A stretch of DNA of 64,000 bases from NCBI RefSeq assembly GCF_000720425.1, contig NZ_JOAJ01000001.1, positions 1,612,001 to 1,676,000 on the forward strand, written 5' to 3'. Shown piece after piece: positions 10,652 to 19,079 of the stretch. The position numbers were made by a program, and so were the translations under genes. Source of the stretch: Nocardia rhamnosiphila NBRC 108938. GTDB lineage: Bacteria; Actinomycetota; Actinomycetes; Mycobacteriales; Mycobacteriaceae. The stretch's first letter is position 1. Each line of letters opens with the position of its first letter. The notes under the pieces were generated by a model, which was given only the letters and a program-made list of their open reading frames with translations, was not told the origin of the DNA and did not search any database.

Positions 10652-11656
10652 TCAGCCGGGCCGATGCGGCCGGTTGTCGTCGAGCCGGGTGTCCGGCCGG
10701 TCGGCGACCGCCGTGAGCAGGCGCCGCGCGAAGGTTTCGAATCCGGCCAGGAAGCCGGCGGGCGCCGTCACGGTGAAACCGGTTTCCAGGAAGGCGAGTG
10801 CGCCGACCAGCCACTGCCAGGTGTCCAGCCGGACCGTGACAGCGGTATGCCGGTCGTCGTGCGCGGCGATCTCGGCATGCTGGTAGGCGAGCACATCCGC
10901 GACCCGGTCCGGCGGGGCCGCGACCAGCAGATCGACACGTTGCTTGCCGATATCGAGGCCACGCTGCAGGTAGTCGACAGCGGAATCGGCCGGGAGTGGG
11001 CGCGGCTCGTACCGGGCACCGGTACGCAGCAACTCGCCGACACGGTCCACCCGGAACACCCGCCAATCCTCCCGACCGGTATCCCAGGCGAGCAGGTACC
11101 AGCGCAGGTGTTGATGGATCTGCCGATAGGGGTGGACCCGGCGGGAACTCGTCGCACCGTGGACGTCGGTATAGGTGAAGGTCACGATCTCCCGGTCCGC
11201 GCTCGCGGCGGCCAGGGCCGCGAGGTGTTCCGGCGACACCCCGGGCGCGACCTGCCGGCCCGTGTCCAGACCGGCGCGGATCGCCGCCACCCGGGGCCGC
11301 AGCCGGGCCGGCAGGAACTGGTCGATCTTGCCGTAGGCGCGGGTCGCGGCGTCGTCGAGCCCGCCGGCGGTCGCGGGGCCGGTGGCGCCGAGCGCGGCCA
11401 GGCCGAGCAGGGTGGCGATCGCCTCGTCGTCGTCGAGGAGCAGGGGTGGCATCGTGCGCCCGGCTCGGAGCCGGTAATAGCCGCCCGGGCCCGGACGGGT
11501 CTCGACCGGATAGCCGTAACCGCGCAGCCGCTCGATATCCCGGCGCACCGTGCGGGGGCTGCTACCGAGCCGGCGGGCCAGGTCCGCACCCGAGTAGGCG
11601 CTCCCGGTCTGCAGTGTCGACAACAGCGCCAGCATTCGTTCGGTCACATCCGCCAC
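10652..11656 (-). CDS. WYL-domain transcriptional regulator (DeoR-type HTH)
   Basis: The 334-residue protein has an N-terminal winged helix (YSGADLARRLGSSPRTVRRDIERL) of the HTH_11 type. A WYL ligand domain follows, with the family residues in WYLLAWDTGREDWRVFRVDRV, and then a WCX-type C-terminal extension. Such proteins often sense nucleotides or metabolites and respond to DNA damage or antibiotics. It is transcribed divergently from the UvrA-like gene with only 63 bases between, and a perfect inverted repeat lies in that gap. It probably controls both genes. Confidence 0.82.
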   Translation of the reverse strand: MADVTERMLALLSTLQTGSAYSGADLARRLGSSPRTVRRDIERLRGYGYPVETRPGPGGYYRLRAGRTMPPLLLDDDEAIATLLGLAALGATGPATAGGLDDAATRAYGKIDQFLPARLRPRVAAIRAGLDTGRQVAPGVSPEHLAALAAASADREIVTFTYTDVHGATSSRRVHPYRQIHQHLRWYLLAWDTGREDWRVFRVDRVGELLRTGARYEPRPLPADSAVDYLQRGLDIGKQRVDLLVAAPPDRVADVLAYQHAEIAAHDDRHTAVTVRLDTWQWLVGALAFLETGFTVTAPAGFLAGFETFARRLLTAVADRPDTRLDDNRPHRPG

Positions 11657-11661
11657 CGGTC

Positions 11662-11679
11662 CGATTCTTCCGGGAATCG
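11662..11679. promoter_or_regulatory. inverted repeat, candidate WYL operator
   Basis: CGATTC-TTCCGG-GAATCG is a perfect 6-6-6 inverted repeat in the 63-base divergent gap between the WYL regulator and the UvrA-like gene, next to the regulator's start. Confidence 0.4.
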
Positions 11680-11719
11680 CGGTCAGGAGCCGGCCACATC
11701 TGTCCATAGCGTCGAATAC

Positions 11720-13963
11720 ATGGCTACGAGCAGCATCACCATCCGCGGCGCGCGCACCCACAATCTGGCCGGTCTCGACCTCGATATCCCCCGCCACCGG
11801 CTGGTCGTCTTCGTCGGCCGCTCCGGCTCCGGTAAATCGTCACTGGTTTTCGACACCGTGGCGGCGGAGGCCGGCTTCCAGCTCAACGAGACCTATCCGC
11901 CCTTCGTGCGCAACCGGTTGCCGAAGTGGGCGCGGCCGCCGGTCGACCGGATCGACGGGGTGTCGCCGGTGGTGGTGATCGATCAGCGGCGCATCGGCGG
12001 CAACGCCCGCTCGACAGTCGGCACGATCACCGACACCTGGACGTATCTACGCCTGCTGTACTCCCGGATCGGGGAACCGTGGCTCGGGGAATCCGACCAC
12101 TTCTCCTTCAACGAACCGGCGGGTATGTGCCCGGCCTGCGCCGGATTGGGCGAGGTCGTGGTGAGCGCCACCGAACGGTTCCTCGACCTCGACAAAAGCC
12201 TCGCCGACGGCGCGATTCTGCTGCCCGGATTCGGCCACGGCGGATACTGGTACGACCAGTACGCCGGAATCGGTGTCTTCGACCCCGACGTCCCGCTGCG
12301 GGAGTGGGCGGAGACAGCGCGCGACGCGCTGCTGTACGGCGGTTCCGCCGCCGCCCGGCTCGGCCGCCGCCCGCCCAAGGACTACGAGGGAATCGTCGAG
12401 CGCTTCGAACGCATTCATCTGCACACCTCCGACAATCTGTCCGAGCGCAAACAGGAGACGATCCGCCGGTTCACCCGCTCCGAATGCTGTCCCGAATGCG
12501 GCGGTGACCGGCTGAACGAAGCGTCACGCGCCGTCACCGTGCGGGGCCACACAATCGGTGAGCTGGCCCGAATGGAGGTCGGCGAGCTCGCCGGATTCGT
12601 CGCGACCATCAGGGCGCCACAGGTCGCGCCGGTGACCGAGGCGCTCTCCGCCCGGCTGGACGCGATGACCACCATCGGCCTCGGTTACCTCACCCTCGGC
12701 CGGGGCACCACGACGCTGTCCGGGGGCGAATCCCAACGAATCAAAACGGTGAAACACCTGGGTTCCAGCCTCATCGAAATGACCTATGTGGTCGACGAAC
12801 CGACCGTCGGCCTGCATCCCACGGATGTGGAGTCGATGACCCGGCTACTCGCCCGGCTCCGCGACAGCGGCAACAGCGTGCTGGTCGTCGAACACGATCC
12901 CGCCGTGATGGCGTGCGCCGATCAGATCGTGGAACTAGGTCCCGGCGCCGGCTCCGAAGGGGGCCGGCTGGTTTTCCAGGGCACGTTCACCGACCTGCGC
13001 GCCGCCGGGACACCGACCGCGCGGGCACTGGCGCGGCAGCACAAGACCGCACGCCGGGATCCCCGGCAGGCGACCGGCAAACTCACCGTGGCCGAGGCAT
13101 ACCGTAACAACCTGCGCGGCGTCACCGTCGATATCCCGACCGGCGTGCTGACCGTACTCACCGGGGTCGCGGGCTCCGGGAAATCCAGCCTGGCCGCCGA
13201 ATTCGCCGCCCGGCACGAGGTGATAGCGCTCGACCAGAAACCGGTGAGCGCCACGCGCCGATCCACTCCGCTCACCTACACCGGCATCGCTCCCGCCATC
13301 CGCAAACTCTTCGCCCGGCGCAACCGGGTGGCCGCCGCGCTGTTCAGCGCCAACTCCGCGGGTGGCTGCCCGGACTGCGGCGGACTCGGGGTCGTCTACA
13401 CCGATCTCGCGTTCCTCAACGGCCAGGAAACCGTCTGCGACACCTGCCACGGGCGACGCTTCACCCCGGAGGCCCTCTCCTACACCGTCGACGGCCTGTC
13501 CATCGCCGATATCGACGAGCTCACCGTCGCCGAGGCCCTCGAGCGACTGCCCGAGCCGGCGATCACCCGGGCTCTGGAACGACTCGCCGAAGTCGGCCTC
13601 GGCTACCTACGGCTGGGCGAGCCGCTGAGCGGATTGTCCGGCGGCGAATGCCAGCGGGTCAAGATCGCCCGGGAACTCCGGGAAGCCACCCGACCCGCGG
13701 TGTATCTGCTGGACGAACCGACCACCGGCCTGCACCCGGCCGATATCGAAACACTGCTGCGGGTGCTCGACGCCCTCGCGGACGCGGGCCACACCGTAGT
13801 CGTCATCGAGCACAACCTCGAGGTGATCCGGCACGCGGACTGGCTGATCGATCTCGGCCCGGGCCCGGGCAGACACGGCGGGACGGTGCTCTTCGAAGGA
13901 CCGGTGACCCACTACACCGGTCACGCGACGCCTACCTCGCGGGCGCTCGATGGTCTCACGTGA
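11720..13963 (+). CDS. UvrA-like ATP-binding protein
   Basis: The 747-residue protein has two UvrA-type ABC ATPase halves. The first half has the Walker A GRSGSGKSS (about 33-41), the signature LSGGESQRIK and Walker B VVDEPTVGLHP. The second half has GVAGSGKSS, LSGGECQRVK and LLDEPTTGLHP. Zinc-finger Cys pairs appear as CPACAGLG, CCPECGGD, CPDCGGLG and CDTCHGRR. It is about 200 residues shorter than canonical UvrA, like the DrrC/UvrA2 class. These are linked to drug self-resistance or lesion handling. It is unlikely to be the housekeeping UvrA. The divergent WYL regulator suggests induction by a DNA-acting compound. Confidence 0.82.
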   Translation: MATSSITIRGARTHNLAGLDLDIPRHRLVVFVGRSGSGKSSLVFDTVAAEAGFQLNETYPPFVRNRLPKWARPPVDRIDGVSPVVVIDQRRIGGNARSTVGTITDTWTYLRLLYSRIGEPWLGESDHFSFNEPAGMCPACAGLGEVVVSATERFLDLDKSLADGAILLPGFGHGGYWYDQYAGIGVFDPDVPLREWAETARDALLYGGSAAARLGRRPPKDYEGIVERFERIHLHTSDNLSERKQETIRRFTRSECCPECGGDRLNEASRAVTVRGHTIGELARMEVGELAGFVATIRAPQVAPVTEALSARLDAMTTIGLGYLTLGRGTTTLSGGESQRIKTVKHLGSSLIEMTYVVDEPTVGLHPTDVESMTRLLARLRDSGNSVLVVEHDPAVMACADQIVELGPGAGSEGGRLVFQGTFTDLRAAGTPTARALARQHKTARRDPRQATGKLTVAEAYRNNLRGVTVDIPTGVLTVLTGVAGSGKSSLAAEFAARHEVIALDQKPVSATRRSTPLTYTGIAPAIRKLFARRNRVAAALFSANSAGGCPDCGGLGVVYTDLAFLNGQETVCDTCHGRRFTPEALSYTVDGLSIADIDELTVAEALERLPEPAITRALERLAEVGLGYLRLGEPLSGLSGGECQRVKIARELREATRPAVYLLDEPTTGLHPADIETLLRVLDALADAGHTVVVIEHNLEVIRHADWLIDLGPGPGRHGGTVLFEGPVTHYTGHATPTSRALDGLT

Positions 13964-14014
13964 TGACCGGCCGGTCACGCGATACGAGCCCGGACCGGCA
14001 AGCTCGGGGGCGGC

Positions 14015-14049
14015 AGCTCGCCGGTTCCGCGTGGTCGGCCCGGCGAGCT
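14015..14049. terminator. hairpin between convergent genes
   Basis: AGCTCGCCGG (14015-14024) pairs perfectly with CCGGCGAGCT (14040-14049) around a 15-base loop. It ends right at the ligA stop codon and lies 50 bases after the UvrA-like stop. It could terminate both genes. There is no T-tract. A second loopless palindrome, TGACCGGCCGGTCA, lies at 13964-13977. Confidence 0.4.
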
Positions 14050-16041
14050 CTAGACGACGTTCGCGGCGATGAGCAGGTTCCAGATCTTCTCCTGGTCGGC
14101 GACCTCCACGCCCAGTTTCGCGGCCTTGGCCAGCTTGCTCTCGCCGACCCCCGCACCGGTGACGAGCAGGTCGGTATTCGCCGACACCGAGGATGCCACG
14201 GTGGCACCCGCCCTCTCACAGAGGCGTTGGAATGTCGGGCGGGCGACCTTCTCCCCCGAGCGCGGATCGCTGATCGCGCCGGTGACCACCACCGTTTTAC
14301 CGTCCAGCGGCGCACCCGCCGCGACGACCGGTGGTAGATCCTCGTCGAGCACGTCCAGACTCACGCCCGCGGCGCGCAACCGCTCCAGTTCCGGACGCAG
14401 GCGGGTGAGGTGCTCGACCAGGGAAGCCGCCACCTTCGGGCCGATGTCCTCCACGGCCACGAGTCGTTCCTCGCCCGCGTCGGCGACCTCTTCCAGGGAG
14501 CGGAATCCCGCTCGGGCCAAGCGAGCGGCGGTGCCCTCGGAGGCCATCGGGATCGCCAGGCCGATCAGCGCGCGGCGCAGGCCCACCCGGCGGGCGGCGT
14601 CGACCGAGTCGATCATGCGCGCGGCCGAGGTCTCGCCGATCCGGTCGAACTCGAGCAGGCGCTCGGTGGTCAGCGTGTAGAAGTCCGAAGGACGCTCCAG
14701 GATGCCCGCCTCGGCCAAGCGCTCGATCCACACCTGGCCGAACGCCTCGATATCGGCGGCCGGCCGCGACGCCCAGTGGATGAGCCTGCGTACCGTCTGC
14801 GCGGGACAGGCGACATTGGTGCAGAACAGTTCCCGGCTGTTGCCCTGTTCGGTCACCGGCTGCCCGCAGGACGGACAACCGGTGGGCGGCACGATCTCAC
14901 GCTCGGCGCCGGTACGTTTCGAGGCGTCGAGTACACCGGCCACGAATGGGATCACGTCGCCCGCGCGGCGTACCAGCACGGTGTCACCGACCTTGATATC
15001 GCGGGCGCGGATCACCTGCTGATTGGCGAGTGTCGCCTTCGTCACCGTGGTGCCGCCCACGAACACCGGCTCCAGCCAGGCGACCGGGACGATCTTGCCG
15101 GTCTTGCCGACGTCCCAGATCACCTCGTTGAGCAATGTGGTCTTCTCCTCGGCGGCGAACTTGAACGCGAGCGCGCCCCGCGGGCTGTTGGACCGGGTCC
15201 CGGCCGCGGCGTAGGCGTCGCGGTCGGCCAGTCGCAGCACCGCGCCGTCGATGTCGTAGTCCAGGTCGTTGCGACCCTGTTCGATCACGGTGATCGCCGC
15301 CTGCGCCTGCTCGGCATCGGCGCACACCCGCATCTGCGCCCCCGCGATCCCCAGCGCCCGCAGCCCCTCGGCCAGGTCGGCCGCGGCGCCGCCCGCGGAG
15401 GTGTCGAGATCGAAACCGAAGAACCGCAGCCGCCGCTCGGCGACCGTGGCCGGGTCCTTCGCCCGCAGTGTGCCCGCCGCGGCATTGCGTGGATTGATCA
15501 GCGGTTTGTCCGGGTGCGCGGTGTTGTAGGCGAGGAAGGTCGACCGCAGCATCACCGCCTCACCGCGCACCTCCACCCGCCCCGGGACGTCGATCCGGTC
15601 GGGCACCCCGTCGACCAACGCGCGGACCAGCACCGTCACATCGTCACCGGTGGTGCCGTCACCGCGGGTCACGGCACGCACCAACCGCCCGTCCTCGAAC
15701 ACCAGGGCGAGGGACAAACCGTCGAGCTTCGGCATCACCACCACCGACTGCCCGGGAAACCGATCGAAGAACGCCGCGACCTGATCCGGGGTGGTCGCCT
15801 TCTCGAGCGACAACATCGGCCGCGAATGCCGGATCGGGGCGTGTAGCACGGCGGGAGCTCCGACCTGCTCCAAGGGGTTCGGGTCGGGTGCGAGATCGGG
15901 GTGCGCCTCGATCAGACCCCGTAGCTCGTCCTCGATCGCGTCGTATTCCGCGTCGGCGACCAGCGGCGAGCCGCGGTAATAGGCGTCCCGCAGCGCCACC
16001 ACACGGTCCGCGAGCTCTTGGATGCGTTCACCGGTTTCCAC
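14050..16041 (-). CDS. ligA: NAD+-dependent DNA ligase (divergent paralogue)
   Basis: The 663-residue protein has all the LigA domains. These are the NMN-binding Ia helix (DAYYRGSPLVADAEYDAIEDE), the adenylation domain with the lysine of KLDG (Lys105), an OB fold, a four-Cys zinc finger (CPSCG...CTNVACPAQ), helix-hairpin-helix repeats and a C-terminal BRCT domain. It seals nicks using NAD+. Several motifs drift from the usual form: MPKLDGLSL for EPKIDG and KPLINPRNAAAGTLRAKDP for the F-NPRNAAAGSLRQ form. It also lies beside a UvrA-like gene rather than gatCAB. I suspect an accessory ligase, but cannot see whether another copy exists. A slightly earlier GTG at 16050 is possible. Confidence 0.85.
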   Translation of the reverse strand: METGERIQELADRVVALRDAYYRGSPLVADAEYDAIEDELRGLIEAHPDLAPDPNPLEQVGAPAVLHAPIRHSRPMLSLEKATTPDQVAAFFDRFPGQSVVVMPKLDGLSLALVFEDGRLVRAVTRGDGTTGDDVTVLVRALVDGVPDRIDVPGRVEVRGEAVMLRSTFLAYNTAHPDKPLINPRNAAAGTLRAKDPATVAERRLRFFGFDLDTSAGGAAADLAEGLRALGIAGAQMRVCADAEQAQAAITVIEQGRNDLDYDIDGAVLRLADRDAYAAAGTRSNSPRGALAFKFAAEEKTTLLNEVIWDVGKTGKIVPVAWLEPVFVGGTTVTKATLANQQVIRARDIKVGDTVLVRRAGDVIPFVAGVLDASKRTGAEREIVPPTGCPSCGQPVTEQGNSRELFCTNVACPAQTVRRLIHWASRPAADIEAFGQVWIERLAEAGILERPSDFYTLTTERLLEFDRIGETSAARMIDSVDAARRVGLRRALIGLAIPMASEGTAARLARAGFRSLEEVADAGEERLVAVEDIGPKVAASLVEHLTRLRPELERLRAAGVSLDVLDEDLPPVVAAGAPLDGKTVVVTGAISDPRSGEKVARPTFQRLCERAGATVASSVSANTDLLVTGAGVGESKLAKAAKLGVEVADQEKIWNLLIAANVV

Positions 16042-16183
16042 GAGCCAGACGCTACCGAGCCCCACCGACACCCGGTGGGCCGAGTGGTGGCAGCGCGCCC
16101 GGCCGGCACGGCACGCCTGCCCCGATCCGGCTTCAGCGCGCGGACAGCGGTTCCCGGTGCGACCGAGGCGTGCGGTTCACCGC

Positions 16184-17146
16184 TCAGGGAGTGAGGACGA
16201 TCCGCCCGAACACCATGCCGAGATCCATCCGGCGATGGGCTTCGGAAGCGAGCTCCAACGGCAGGATCTCGTGCACGACGGCGTGCAGTTCGCCGCGGGC
16301 GGCAGCGGCGAACTGCTCGGCCCGGACCGCGTCCCGGGTGGGCACCGGGACGGTATCGAGGCTGAAAGTGGCGAACGACCGGGACTGCTGGAACGCCCCC
16401 AGGAGTCGCATGCCGAAATCCGCCGGCGGCAGACCCGCCACCACGCCGGCCAGGACGAAACGCCCGTTCGGTGCGAGGCGGTCGAGGAACGTGGGCAGCT
16501 CCGCCCCACCGGCGATATCGATGATCACGTCGTAGGACGGCGGCGCAGCCGGATCTCCTCCCCCGGACCGGTCCAGGACATGTGTCGCGCCGAGGTCGCG
16601 GAGCCGATCGCCGCGGGCCGGCGACGAGGTCGTGACCGCGACCGCGCTCGCCCCGGCGCGCACCGCGAGTTCCACCGCCGCGATACCGATACTGCCCGCC
16701 GCCCCGCGCACCAGTACGGACTCACCGGGTGCGAAATGCGCGTGGGCGAGCCCGAAGTACGCGACCGGCGCCGCACTGCCCAGCGTCACCGCCGAGACCG
16801 GCGACAGGCCGGCCGGGAGCTCGACGATATCGCCGACCCGGGCCACCGCCTGCTCGACATAGCCGCCACCGGTGCCGGTGAATGCCCACACCCGCCGGCC
16901 CGTCCACGACCGGTCGACCTCGGCGCCGACCGCGGTCACCGTGCCCGCGACCTCGCTGCCGGGTATCAGCCCCTCGGTGAACCCGTATCCATTGAGTGTC
17001 CCGCGCCGGATCACGGCGTCGACGCCACCCACTCCGATCGCCTCGGTCTCGATGACCACCTGACCAGGGGCCGGGACCGGTGCCGGTGTCTCTATCACCG
17101 CCATACCGCTCGGGTCGCCGAATCGCCGGATCGCCACTGCTCGCAC
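16184..17146 (-). CDS. zinc-independent quinone oxidoreductase (MDR family)
   Basis: The 320-residue protein is a medium-chain dehydrogenase/reductase of the NADPH:quinone reductase type. The N-terminal GroES-like domain contains GSEVAGTVTAVG, and the Rossmann domain has VLVRGAAGSIGIAAVEL. No zinc-ligand cysteines are present. It probably reduces quinones or enals using NADPH. A GGAG lies upstream of the GTG at 17146. It is divergent from a TetR gene 87 bases away, with inverted repeats between them, so the TetR protein is its likely repressor. Confidence 0.82.
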   Translation of the reverse strand: MRAVAIRRFGDPSGMAVIETPAPVPAPGQVVIETEAIGVGGVDAVIRRGTLNGYGFTEGLIPGSEVAGTVTAVGAEVDRSWTGRRVWAFTGTGGGYVEQAVARVGDIVELPAGLSPVSAVTLGSAAPVAYFGLAHAHFAPGESVLVRGAAGSIGIAAVELAVRAGASAVAVTTSSPARGDRLRDLGATHVLDRSGGGDPAAPPSYDVIIDIAGGAELPTFLDRLAPNGRFVLAGVVAGLPPADFGMRLLGAFQQSRSFATFSLDTVPVPTRDAVRAEQFAAAARGELHAVVHEILPLELASEAHRRMDLGMVFGRIVLTP

Positions 17147-17199
17147 CGTCGTCTCCTTCTTGTGCTCTCGTTGTCCGAGGTACTGTGGCCGAAAGTAAC

Positions 17200-17213
17200 G
17201 GACGCCCCCGTCC
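17200..17213. promoter_or_regulatory. inverted repeat GGACG-N4-CGTCC
   Basis: A perfect five-base inverted repeat sits in the divergent promoter between the quinone oxidoreductase and the TetR gene. It is a plausible TetR operator, and it abuts the second repeat at 17213-17227. Confidence 0.4.
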
Positions 17214-17227
17214 ACTTCCGTGAAGTG
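17213..17227. promoter_or_regulatory. inverted repeat CACTTC-CGT-GAAGTG
   Basis: A perfect 6-3-6 inverted repeat ends seven bases before the TetR start codon. A repressor bound here would block TetR translation initiation or transcription. It suggests autoregulation. Confidence 0.45.
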
Positions 17228-17233
17228 AGAAGC

Positions 17234-17854
17234 ATGCCGGATCGATTGCCTCATATGCTCCGCGCCGACGCCCAGGACAACCGCGACCGGATCCTCGAGG
17301 TCGCCCGCGCGCTGTTCGCCGAGAAGGGGATCGACATCACCATGCGCGAGGTCGCGCGCCGGGCCGAGGTCGGGCCCGCCACCCTGTACCGGCGGTTCCC
17401 GGCGAAGCAGGCCCTGATCGATGCGGCCTTCGCCGATGAGATGCGATCGTGCCGGCAGATCGTGGAAGACGGCTGCGCCGATGCCGACCCGTGGCGCGGG
17501 TTCTGCTCGGTCATCGAACGGATCACCGTGCTCAACGGCCGGAACCAGGGGTTTGTGGACGCGTTCATGTCCGCGAACCCGGAGACCGACAGCTTCGCCG
17601 CCCACCGCGTGGCACTGCTCTCGATGCTCGCGGACCTGGCCGGCCGCGCCAAGAAAGCCGGTCGGCTGCGACGGGACTTCGTCATCGACGACCTGGTGCT
17701 CGTCCTGCTGACCGGCCGCGGACTGGCCGCGGTGCCACCGGCTCGCCGGGAGACCTCGGCGCGCCGCTTCGCCGCCCTGGTCGTGGATGCGTTCCACGAA
17801 ACCGGTACGAACCCGGACTCACGTCGGCGGTCGCACACCTTTCCGATCGCTTGA
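17234..17854 (+). CDS. TetR-family regulator
   Basis: The 206-residue protein has an N-terminal TetR helix-turn-helix (ILEVARALFAEKGIDITMREVARRAEVGPATLYRRFP, residues about 20-56 in parts). The C-terminal helical ligand domain has a SBP/TetR_C-like FVDAFMSANP region. It is divergent from the quinone oxidoreductase and almost certainly controls it. The ligand may be a quinone or electrophile, which is an inference. Confidence 0.82.
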   Translation: MPDRLPHMLRADAQDNRDRILEVARALFAEKGIDITMREVARRAEVGPATLYRRFPAKQALIDAAFADEMRSCRQIVEDGCADADPWRGFCSVIERITVLNGRNQGFVDAFMSANPETDSFAAHRVALLSMLADLAGRAKKAGRLRRDFVIDDLVLVLLTGRGLAAVPPARRETSARRFAALVVDAFHETGTNPDSRRRSHTFPIA

Positions 17855-17878
17855 TAGACAACGCCGTCGAGGTCTGCG

Positions 17879-18040
17879 ATGACGACGGTGTCGCCGCGCA
17901 GCACGCGCGAAATCCTGGATCCGTCCACCAGTACGGTGATCGATATCGTGGCCGAGCAGGGCGCCGACGCCGTCGACGAGGCCGTCCGGGCCGCCGCGCG
18001 GCCTTCACGGCGCGTCCGCCCTCCACGGCGAACGGCAGCT
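17879..18040 (+). pseudogene. aldehyde dehydrogenase N-terminal remnant
   Basis: The frame begins with ILDPSTSTVIDIVAEQGADA and continues VDEAVRAAARP. This matches the first 40 or so residues of aldehyde dehydrogenases (NPATGEVI...VDxAVxAAR-AF). After that the frame loses all family resemblance, and an AF-like continuation appears only in another frame. No catalytic core follows, and the lysE-like gene lies downstream on the other strand. I read it as a decayed gene end. Confidence 0.55.
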
Positions 18041-18125
18041 CACCGAAGTTCGCGCGGTATGAGCGCGGTGGCGCCGGTCCTCGAACCGCACCGGCAAGAC
18101 CGGCCCGGGTTCGGCGCCGCTCCGC

Positions 18126-18773
18126 TCACCGACGCGCGAAGGCGAGACCGCCCGCGACCGCGAGCATGGTGACGCCGGTGCCGCGATCCAGATAGCGTCG
18201 GGTGCGGGGCGGCATATCGAACGAGTTGAGGGCTCCACCCACCCCCGCGTACACCGTCGCCGCGACGAACTCGATAACGAGGTAGCCGAGGCCCAGCGCG
18301 ATCAGCTGCGCAGGTACGGCCCCTGCGGCATGGTCGACGAATTGGGGCAGGAGCGCGGCGAACAACAGCAGCGCCTTGGGATTGGTGAGCGCCACCGTGA
18401 ACTCCTGCCGGGTCAGCCGGCGGCGTGTCCGGCGCAGTGACGACACGTCCGGCGGCGGGCTGCCGGACGCCTCCGGTGCGCCGGCAGGGCGGCTCCGGTA
18501 GAGCATGGAGACGCCGAGGTAGAGCAGATACGCGACGCCACACCATTTCACGGCCGTGAACACCGGCTCGGAGGTGATCAGCAATTCACCCAGCCCCACC
18601 GCTGTCGCGAGCACCAGCAACAGGAAAGCCGACAGCCGGCCGGACACGGCCACCAGCGCATCCACCGCGCCCTGCTGCACCGCGTTGCGCAACGACAGCA
18701 GTTGGTTCGCGCCGGGAGTGAACGCGATGAGCGGAGCAGCGAGCAGGAACGGCTGCCAGTGGGGAGTCGGCAT
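18126..18773 (-). CDS. LysE/RhtB-family exporter
   Basis: The 215-residue protein has about six membrane helices. It carries the family segments FTPGANQLLSLRNAVQQG near the N-terminus and VALTNPKALLLFAALLPQF in the middle. Members export amino acids such as lysine, homoserine or threonine. The substrate here is unknown. The ATG at 18773 follows AGGGGA at short spacing. The TGTATACA palindrome just upstream matches the one before the pxp-operon GntR regulator. Confidence 0.78.
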   Translation of the reverse strand: MPTPHWQPFLLAAPLIAFTPGANQLLSLRNAVQQGAVDALVAVSGRLSAFLLLVLATAVGLGELLITSEPVFTAVKWCGVAYLLYLGVSMLYRSRPAGAPEASGSPPPDVSSLRRTRRRLTRQEFTVALTNPKALLLFAALLPQFVDHAAGAVPAQLIALGLGYLVIEFVAATVYAGVGGALNSFDMPPRTRRYLDRGTGVTMLAVAGGLAFARR

Positions 18774-18778
18774 ATCCC

Positions 18779-18788
18779 CTGTATACAG
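18779..18788. promoter_or_regulatory. palindrome CTGTATACAG upstream of lysE-like gene
   Basis: This is a perfect 10-base palindrome five bases before the lysE-like start. It shares its octamer core with the site before the GntR gene at 8338-8345. It may be a GntR operator or overlap a -10 element. Confidence 0.35.
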
Positions 18789-19014
18789 CCACTTGCCGCG
18801 GACGAAAACCGGGCAGTTCAGCGGTAGGCTTCCGCCCGGTCCCACCGGCTCCGGCCGATCCACGAGACCACTACCAGTGCGTGGAGGGTAGGCAGGGCCA
18901 ACGCCACGGCGAGCCCGGTATGTCCGGCCGTGGCGAGACCGAAGCCGCCCATATCAGGGCGGGCGCGGCCGGCGCCGGTAGCAGCGCATCCCGCGCTACC
19001 GCCCCGCGAAGTGA

Positions 19015-19074
19015 TTGACAGCACTTTCCCGGCCTTCTAAGTTATTGAACTAATATCAGTTTGGTTCCTGGAGG
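19015..19074 (+). promoter_or_regulatory. promoter and operator of the binding-lipoprotein gene
   Basis: TTGACA (19015-19020) is followed after 17 bases by TAAGTT (19038-19043). An AT-rich imperfect repeat, TGAACT-N6-AGTTTG (about 19046-19063), lies directly after the -10, as a repressor site would. GGAGG (19070-19074) precedes the GTG at 19080. This is one of the few classical promoters readable in this GC-rich window. Confidence 0.55.
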
Positions 19075-19079
19075 TCTCG

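Larger units (their letters stand above)
18774..19079. other. intergenic region with divergent promoters
   Basis: About 300 bases separate the divergent lysE-like and lipoprotein genes. The left edge holds the CTGTATACAG palindrome and the right edge holds a strong sigma-70-like promoter. The middle (about 18800-19000) shows no gene. Confidence 0.45.

Noticed and set aside
10409..11719. 437-codon N-terminal extension of the UvrA-like frame
   Set aside because: It overlaps the WYL gene on the other strand and has no domain. The UvrA-like fold begins exactly at ATG 11720.
14410..15846. Long plus-strand frame opposite ligA
   Set aside because: It is a GC-codon shadow of the ligase gene with low-complexity RHD-rich protein.
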